Source of the DNA: Cycas panzhihuaensis
Taxonomy: Eukaryota; Cycadophyta
Direction of reading: 5' to 3'
DNA: 64,000 nt
Assembly: GCA_023213395.1 (NCBI GenBank)
Contig: CM041465.1
Location: 192,207,741 to 192,271,740 of the forward strand
Positions 56,611 through 64,000 of this stretch are shown here, one piece after another. Each line of letters opens with the position of its first letter. Positions within the stretch are counted from its first letter, which is position 1. Under the pieces are notes generated by a model that did not search any database, was not told where the DNA came from, and worked only from the letters and a program-made list of their open reading frames with translations. A program made the position numbers and the translations under genes.

Positions 56611-57240
56611 ATGCTGGAGTTAATGATTATCACCTCACTCCTACATTTTATCCAGGAGTACACACTCCACTTCCACCAATTTATACATGTGACTGCTCAC
56701 ATGTGAATGTAAGTATAAAGTAATGTTAAAGTTAATTTGAGTTAAGTTATGTAATATTTTATTATTGTTTGAATTCTAGAGGTTGAGGAGTTTCCATCCT
56801 CCCCCAAATTATATATTTAGAGGAGTGTGTAACCCTGGTATCTTTTAGACACCGCCTACATTTGGAGATTTGTTATGTACTCACTCATCATGGATTGAAT
56901 ACAAAAAATTTGTGTGTTTATGCAATAATGTATTGATTATGTGATTATGCTCTACCTTGTCTCCATCGTTTATAATCTTTCAGTTATTAATTTTTTAATA
57001 ATATGTGAATATATAAGCCATTGGGGGTTTACACTTCCATCTCATGTGCATTGATCCTTTTGGAATCAATATTTCAATTAGGTTTATGTAAAAACACATA
57101 TTGTACATTATAAAGAAGAATAAGAGGAATTAATGGAATGGGATTTATTTTTTATTTTGTAAAATTAATTTTCATTAAGTAAATAAGTTAATTCACCTAT
57201 TTAGATTTTCTCCACATTAGTTTTGAATTCCTATAGGGAG

Positions 57241-60200
57241 GAGACCCATTATTAAATAAAAATTTATGAAGAAACAATATAAAGGATTTTAGCATTATTG
57301 AACAATTATGCTTAAAACATTTTTTTCAATTCCCCAGATAGATGTGTTTAGAAAAATTAGCTTTAGGACACTTGAGAACTATCAAAGATGTTTTTCGGAA
57401 TGGCTTTGAGAAAAAAATTAGTGCAAAATTAATGAAAACTTAGTGTGGAATTGTTATGGAATGGTTTTAAAACATCTGGGATGGTGCAAACTAGAAAACA
57501 AGCTCTCAAGGAATAGTTCTCTTTATACAGTGGAACAATTTTAAGAATAGTGAATTATTCTAGAATGACAAATGTTTTGTAGAAGATAATTATACATTAA
57601 AACTTCTAAATAGAGATTATACAAATATATGGAAAGGCATTTTACTATCATTAATTAGGTTTTTATATTATAAAAAATTAAATTCTATGTTGTAACGTTA
57701 CACAATTTTAGGTTCTTAGCTATGTAAAAGAGTATAATTAGGTCATTTTCCCTATTGGTTTAATGTTGAGAGCTAAGTGATTGACTTATATATCATACTC
57801 TCTAGGGTGAGAGCTACATAATAAGTGTAATGTAATGATCTAACAAGTGTATTTAATGTTGACTAATGTAATAATCGAGTTATGAGGAAGATATTGTGTG
57901 TTTTATGTGATTGATGATCGATGGCTTGTGTGATAATTAAGAATGTTATTATAGGACTAGGAGGAAACAAGATGGATACATTAGCAGGTAGTTTCAAGAT
58001 GTCAATGGGATAATTAGTAGTCAATAGGCTACAATGCCCACCTTCCCTAACCCTTTTTGTAGAGTTCTTTTATTGTTGTTTTGGGAGGTTGTTCTAAATT
58101 TCCCATAAGTTCTACACTTGGCAAGGCAACCACCAACTTTTATCATGATGTAAGATCTGTTCCTGATATTGAAATCAATTAGAGATTTAGGTCAAATTCT
58201 CACCAAATAAAAGATTGTATAAGTTATTAAAATTGATGCTGTTGGTGATAGTTAAATAATATTAGTAATGTAAAGTAAGGAAGAGTGCAATTTGAACAAT
58301 TTCTTATCTTTCTACCTAAACCACATAAGCCCCATCCTCTCCTAAGCAAGAACCATTAATTCCTTGATTGTACATGACCAAGAATACAATTTTCCATATA
58401 GGATGTAGTAGCAATATAGAAGATATCACCATCTCTTCATCATTCAACTGTTATCAAATAAGCAACTCCAAACTTCTCTCTTAATAATTATACTCATGTA
58501 GACATGAAGAATAGAGGAAGGAGATGAATAGGATGCGTGCATATGCAATACACTAAAAGTGCATAGAACGACCATCTCATGTCAATTCCCACCATGGATA
58601 TTTACAATTTCTAGTAAGCATATAATGTGAAAAACATCAATTTGCCTAACCATAACCAAAACAACCTTTTAAAAATGTGTTGAAACCTAGAATTACATGT
58701 CTTACATACTATATGAAGCTCACATTAAATGCATAGAGGCCATATCCTAAGATTCTTCATGCTTAACACTCACACATTCCCAAGCAAAATAAAATTTTTG
58801 TGTTGAATGATTAGCCCTTGAGAATTTCTTGCTTGAAGGCAAAGCATACAATCCATTTGTTGCACTTGAACCCATGGCTACAACTCAAAAAGAAGACAAA
58901 CAAAACTATAGCAATCCTACAATGTTAGATGAAAGTATCCATCAATTTAATAATCCCATCAAATTTCTAACTTTTTTTTGGAATAGTCATCAAAGAATGG
59001 CATCAATTTATCCTCACATACTAACAACAAAACCAAAAATAAAACCTTCATGCATGCAAAGTGGATGGAATTCTACAAAACACAATAGTGATATGTTTTG
59101 TGCATGTAAAGACAATAACAGCGTGATACATAAATTTGACCAAAGATACTCGCATGGTTTAATTTAGTGCACGGAAACAAGTGAAAAAGTTCATAAAACA
59201 AAATAACATTAAAGGGAGAAATCTAGCAAATGTGGGTATCAATAACCCCATAGATTTTTCAAGGCTGCAAAGTGATAAAAATTAGAGTGGGAGGAAATAC
59301 ACTCTTTTTCGATCCCAAAATAATGAGAATCATATAAAGGTCTTAGGAATTATTGAGGAATGCCTCATTTATGTCTATGGTAGATGTTTTGTTAAAAGGG
59401 AACAATTTTTAGTTATAGGATTATTCATCAATTATATCTAATAACAACAAATATTGGATTCAATTGCTACCACATTAATAAAATATATCTATTGCAATTA
59501 ACCACAATTTATAGATAAGTTTATTATTGAATATTTTACATTAGCCCCTTACTATCCTTTCTTGGAAGGGCAATATAATTCCATTTATGCATGCATAGAA
59601 AATATAATGTCAATCTCCAAAGCCAAGTGCTCAACTTATTATATTCATGTCTTAATGTTCAAAGAGTCCATCAACATTAATTTACTTCCAACTCTTAAAT
59701 TTGTGACTAAAAAGACCAACTCCCATAAAACACTCTACACAGTGATACTTAAATTCCTAATTATCATTAACATGCATTCTAGGATTTGCGGGAAACAAAA
59801 TTTAAGTAACACTATCAACTTACAAAATAAATCCAAATGTTATGAACCTTATTAGGATGTTAAAATTCCCAATTAATATATAGTTTCCTATTTGGTTCAT
59901 TACACTAAACACTTAATACCTAATCATCATATGTATACATTAAGAAATTAACTCTCCCATAATCTAGGATGAATAAATATAAGTTGAGATCATGGCATGT
60001 CCCCATAAATTTAAGCCAAGTGATAATTATTCTCAACATGATTAAAACTTGTAAAAGTCGACCATTAAAACCCTTTCACAATGCAAACATTGAAAATACA
60101 CAATCACTCAAAGAACCATGAATATTTGATTATGATGCACCTTTAATTCACTTGTAACATAGGACACAAACCCCTAGATACCTATCACTTGGCATTGTCT

Positions 60201-61990
60201 TTCTAGGGTCATTTATATTTTACATAAGAACAAAAGAGCAATCAAACCTATAGCTTTTTCCCATGAAATGTGGGGCACCTTAAGTTCGTGAAGATTTCTT
60301 AAGCCAGTTCTTGAAGATGGGGGCTGACACTTTCCCCCACTTACTTAAGGGACTTTCAATATATGTATAACACATTTAGCAGACAAAACTATTATTATTC
60401 AAGTGATCCAAGCCCCAAGTTGAATGGGGATGAAACAAAATGCCAAGCCCTAACCTTATGGCCTCTTGCCATTTGCAATACCTACAAATGTTAGCATGGA
60501 GGGAACCTTAGTTACTACTACAATGGATGGGAAAGAGAAGGATACAACTTTATTATTTGTTCACAACATACGTTTCAAGGGCAAAATATTTGACTTGTTA
60601 ACCATAAGCCCATAATATTTTTAATTACCTTTTTAACATACTGGGTAGATTATAAAGGATACAAATTGGACTTGAATGTGCCTAATCCAACCTTTGCAAT
60701 ATTCTCCACTATCTTAGAAAGCACCACAACCTTCAAATTAGGTGCATTAAAGACCAATCTTTAGCAATTATAATATACCCCTTAATATTGACCATTTTGA
60801 CTTACAGACATCTTTTAGATTAAGTTACACACAATTAAAAGAACACCTTCATTCTTATAAGGATAACTACAACTTTGACTTACATTGATAATCATGCAAA
60901 TAAAATTAAATAGGAAGATGGCACTTATTCTAAATGTGAATTTGTAACTACAATATAAATGTGTTTAATTTTCTACTTTGTTTGTCAAAATCACATTAAT
61001 ACTAAGTTTAGAAGTGGTTTCAATATTATAAATCAATAGGCTCAATTTTCCATCATTTACATCAAAGATTCAATTTAATGTTAAATTTTCCAAAAAGAAG
61101 AGTCACTCATATAAGCATTTTGATATCCCATTTATATGTGCTAATTAAAAATTAAATGCATGGCATATATTCTAAATGGTAGCTCCATTTTCTTTTGCTT
61201 AAGATTATTCTATAGCCCATTACATAATAGCTGTAGAAAATTTAAGAAGACTTTACCATTGTCATGTGCTCTATGCCACTAACTCATGAGATGCTACAAG
61301 TAGAATTGAATAAGCTCATCACTTACTGCTGATGGTGTTAACACACCCAAGTCTGTGAATAAGAGTGTAAGATATTGTGGAGGGGTGTAATCCCTTATGG
61401 AAGATTCTACCTCTACTAAAGAAGGAACAAATGCTCCAAAGTTTATTTCACATGAAGCAAGGGTTGTGTCTCTTTGGTCAAGAGGATAGAGCCGGGAAAA
61501 CTGCAGTTTAATCACAAGATAACAAAATTAAGAGTCAAATCTTAGATGTAAAAAAAAATTTGATATAAGAAAGAAATTAATGCCATATATGTAGCACATT
61601 AACTCTTGAGAAATATGCTAGAAGGGAACATGGTATTTATGTGTGTTGCTTGTGATTCTTATGAGTTTCAAATCAAAACAAACCCTCTAGTTATATGAGA
61701 TAATTCACATAATATAAAAGTAAGAGTTTAATCATTGGCATTATTGTAAAACAAACTCTCAACTATTAAATAAAGAAAGATATAAAGGAGGAATACTTAA
61801 AATGCAAGAGAGTTATAATGAGAGTTTGGAAAACTTGTACCAAAAAGAAGTCATTACATGTTTGAGGGGAGTAGGGCTTCTTTGTTGTCACATGTCTATG
61901 ATGATTGCCTGATCCAATACATGTCATAACTTAAGAAATATTCACAACCATTCTCTATTGCCTTTACATCTATGTAATAGTCTCTTAGTA
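57241..61990. other. Mostly unassigned AT-rich DNA
   Basis: The first few tens of bases continue the Gypsy-2 extra ORF. Beyond that I see no recognisable protein; open frames at 58829-59167, 59562-59855 and 61294-61515 (minus) have no family motifs and are probably chance. Gypsy-2 3' LTR should lie here but I could not identify it without a second copy. Confidence 0.4.
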
Positions 61991-61999
61991 ATTTCTAGA

Positions 62000-63160
62000 A
62001 CTTTACAAGAAAAATCAAGGAAAACTCCTAACCAAGCATGTGATCCAAAGTTTGTTAAAAACCAATAGCCTCTTATCCTACCCAATGCCTCATACAAAAG
62101 TTTTGCTAAGTTCTTGGCCAAAAGAAATTAGGCATAAACTATCCAAAGTTGTCAAACTTAGCACGTTTTATTCAAAGTACATATATCTAAGCAAGCTCAT
62201 ACGAGTCTAGGAAGGTATAAAATGGGTAAGAGATCTTAGTCTAGGAGATTCGTTTCATGAAAATTGGTTTCGAAAAGGCACATGATAGAGTAGAGTGAAA
62301 TTTCTTCTTCAATATGCTTCAAACTCTAGGATTTGTCAACAGGTTAAATAGCATTGTTAATATCTTTTTGCTAATGCCTCTATTATATATCATAATCAAC
62401 AATGCTTCTAACAAACTAGTGGTATTGTTTAGATTCATTAAGCAAGGTTGTTCTATAGTGCTTGCTTTGTATGTATTGAAAATAGATATATGTGGCTACT
62501 TAGTAGCTCACAAGGTCAACCGAGGCCTCATTAGAGGTATTCTTATTTTAAAAGAAAGTGGGTAAAAGATGAATAGTAACAATTTTGTTGATGAATCCTT
62601 TCTCATGATGGATGTTGACCAAAGAGTTGTGAATCATAACATGGAAACCATCCAATCTTTTTGTCAATCCTCTAATGCTAAATTCAATAGAAAAAGGATA
62701 CTTGTTATTTACAAATTATACACCATATTCCAAATTAGAGTAACTAGTAAAAATACTCTTAGATCTAGTCTAGGAAATCTTCAAATTCCTTGGCATCCCC
62801 TTTTGGCTTGCCAATGTATTTATCCACCATGTGGGACTTTATCACAACAAGGATTAAGAAGAAGCTTGGGTGTTAGAATTTTAAAACACTCTTATTTCCT
62901 GTTAGCTTCAAGATATGTACTAAAGTCCTTATCACCACCCCTTTTCCACCCCTTTCAATGCAACCCACTTAACCTCATCAAAATGCTTAGAACCTTCCTA
63001 TGATCCCTTAGAGAAGATAAGAAAGGCTTTAGTGAAGTTAAATGGGATATTCGTTGTAAATAAAGAGGAAAATGGTAGCTTGAGAGTCCTATAGATCTAA
63101 AGACAAGGCCAAGCCAAGGTGGAAAATGGATAATAAGAGTAAGAGAGGGTGAGGAAGCTT
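62000..63160 (+). mobile_element. LINE (L1-type) reverse transcriptase fragment
   Basis: Plus-strand motifs in order for plant L1-type RT: a degraded palm entry, then FEKAHDRVEW (62267-62297, catalytic Asp conserved), LQTLGF, FIKQGCS (RQGCP motif), FVDESF (FADD catalytic box, second Asp changed to Glu) at about 62581-62600, and at the end KKGFSEVKWDI (about 63020-63055) and GGKWIIR. Several frameshifts. No endonuclease and no 3' poly(A) tail were identified, so it is an internal remnant. Confidence 0.78.
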
Positions 63161-63600
63161 AAAAAATCCACATAACATAAATTATCACCCAAGGAAAAGT
63201 AATAGGCTAGAAAAGCTCTCAACTTAATCCACATACTAAAATGATCACATCTTCTCCAACCAAGGTTATAAAATCTCCCATTTTTAAAAATATATTAAAT
63301 GCTTAGGAAGACTATTGGAGATAATGCTTAATTCATAATTATTGATGCACATAAGTTTTTATAGCTGAATGCTTTTGATATGTGAGCATTCTTGATATTA
63401 TATATTATTATAGCTCACAAATCTTCATGTACTTATCACAACTTCTTATTAGTCCTCTATGAGGTGCACACCTATTTATGTATATGCATTCTCTTGTTGA
63501 ATAAGATCAATATCATAATATTTATAAGTAAATTATATTGCTTCTATCTCTTATGTGTTTGATATTCATCTAACATAATGTTAAACCAAATTTTGTAATA
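63161..63600 (+). repeat. Probable LTR of an element running off the right edge
   Basis: The sequence just before the primer site at 63601 should be a 5' LTR. The left boundary is not visible because the partner LTR is outside the window; somewhere near 63340 is plausible. No gene in this interval. Confidence 0.4.
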
Positions 63601-63613
63601 TGGTATCAGAGTC
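63601..63613 (+). promoter_or_regulatory. Primer binding site of a partial Copia-type element
   Basis: TGGTATCAGAGTC, one base from the standard initiator-Met primer site, on the plus strand. Confidence 0.7.
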
Positions 63614-64000
63614 AAAATGAGCCTCAACTCACTCATGCGAGTGTTACTAGTTCATTCAATCATAACAAATGTTAAATTTATCATCATTTGGATGTAGGGC
63701 AACACTAACTTCTACTTTGAATAGTATTAGGTATATATATTTTGTGTTTGGAAGGTTATGGTGGTAGAATCAACATACATATGTTTCCATATCCATCATA
63801 TATTTATCTTTTATTTGTGGAGTTGTGGCAAATATTTTTGGTGCATGTTTATTTGAGATATATTGAATTGGAATAGATAGCAAAAAGGTGGAGACAAATA
63901 AACAGAGGAGGTATCGTATGAATGCCAGAACAAATATGAATTGATGAAGACAAAGCTTCAATGCATTAATAAGAGAGAAAATCTCTCATATAAATATATC
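63614..64000 (+). other. Leader of the partial element at the right edge
   Basis: Non-coding as far as can be seen; gag would lie beyond the window. Confidence 0.4.

Larger units (their letters stand above)
54585..56982 (+). mobile_element. TR-GAG-b: compact gag-only LTR retrotransposon
   Basis: 2398 bp with two 371-bp LTRs (54585-54955 and 56612-56982), perfect GTTAT duplications (54580-54584 and 56983-56987), a primer site at 54956-54970 (TTTGATATCAGAGTA), a leader of about 1 kb, one gag ORF remnant, and a polypurine tract right after gag. No protease, integrase or RT. It shares LTRs, leader and gag with TR-GAG-a but lacks that element's extra DNA. Confidence 0.88.
20179..57235 (+). mobile_element. 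Copia(+): Copia element split by three insertions and a triplication
   Basis: 5' LTR 20179-20501, leader, gag start at 21766, then (after the minus-Copia insertion) gag-pre-integrase and integrase 37034-38237. After Gypsy-3 come the rest of integrase, RT and RNase H (52352-54450), a polypurine tract, and a 3' LTR (54506-54584 plus 56988-57235) itself split by TR-GAG-b. Flanking duplications are AGGAG (20174-20178) and GGGAG (57236-57240), one mismatch. Domain order gag-integrase-RT-RNase H is diagnostic of Copia. Much of gag seems lost at the minus-Copia site. Degenerate throughout. Confidence 0.85.
54506..57235 (+). repeat. 3' LTR of Copia(+), split by TR-GAG-b
   Basis: 54506-54584 and 56988-57235 together (about 327 bp) align with the 5' LTR 20179-20501. 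The gap is filled by TR-GAG-b and one duplicated GTTAT. Confidence 0.82.
10557..57300 (+). mobile_element. Gypsy-2: ancient LTR element split by nested insertions
   Basis: A Gypsy polyprotein related to Gypsy-1 can be followed in order: gag zinc knuckle (10577-10620), protease (11170-11530), spacer (11531-13240), RT-RNase H (13250-14640), integrase (14870-15525 and 18201-18640), then an extra ORF (19391-20178, resuming at 57241). The pieces join when the insertions at 15526-18200 and 20179-57235 (with its duplication) are removed. It has many stops and small indels and is far more decayed than Gypsy-1. Neither LTR was recognised: the 5' end is cut by element X and the 3' end fades after about 57300. 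Confidence 0.78.

Noticed and set aside
58829-59855. Two plus-strand frames of 112 and 97 codons
   Set aside because: No family motif, no supporting start or splice context, AT-rich composition; treated as chance.

Overview
The window looks like nuclear DNA of a seed plant with a large, repeat-choked genome. Evidence seen: AT-rich sequence, plant-type Copia and Gypsy LTR retrotransposons, initiator-Met-tRNA primer sites (TGGTATCAGAGC type), a plant LINE fragment, and gene scraps resembling a thaumatin-like protein and a plant SIN3-like co-repressor. Old, deeply nested, stop-riddled elements suit a gymnosperm or another giant-genome plant, but that is inference. I found no intact host gene, no rRNA or tRNA gene and no CRISPR array.

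Layout. (1) 486-6238, minus: a gag-only LTR element (TR-GAG-a) with perfect 5-bp target duplications. It carries two host-gene fragments, thaumatin-like at about 3222-3640 and SIN3-like at about 3780-4200. It sits in unassigned DNA (1-485 and 6244-10193) that probably belongs to a minus-strand element whose primer site and LTR lie at 10194-10563. (2) From about 10557 to beyond 57240 runs a strongly decayed Gypsy element (Gypsy-2), cut twice: by a 2.7-kb non-coding LTR element (15526-about 18200) and by a plus-strand Copia (20179-57235). (3) The plus Copia is itself cut by a minus Copia (21842-37033), by a minus Gypsy-3 (38238-52346) and, inside its 3' LTR, by a second gag-only element (TR-GAG-b, 54585-56982). 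(4) The minus Copia is cut by Gypsy-1 (22463-32929), the best preserved element. (5) A 4.23-kb block covering parts of the minus Copia, plus Copia and Gypsy-3 is present three times in tandem (35715-48402). (6) 57241-61990 is mostly unassigned; 62000-63160 is a LINE reverse-transcriptase fragment; a Copia-type primer site at 63601 marks another element running off the right edge.

The nesting gives a relative history: Gypsy-2, then the plus Copia, then the minus Copia, Gypsy-3 and TR-GAG-b, then Gypsy-1 inside the minus Copia. The triplication is later than both the minus Copia and Gypsy-3 insertions. Gypsy-1 has one gag-pol frame (23427-30116) broken by about 20 in-frame stops but almost no frameshifts, then a ~65-bp tandem-repeat array and an extra downstream ORF. 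Gypsy-1 and Gypsy-2 are related: both have an unusual ~1.5-kb coding spacer between protease and reverse transcriptase and the same extra 3' ORF.

No new autonomous biological system is evident. The items most worth a second look are the gene fragments in TR-GAG-a, the conserved protease-RT spacer of the Gypsy-1/2 family, the tandem triplication across three nested elements, and the stop-without-frameshift decay of Gypsy-1.
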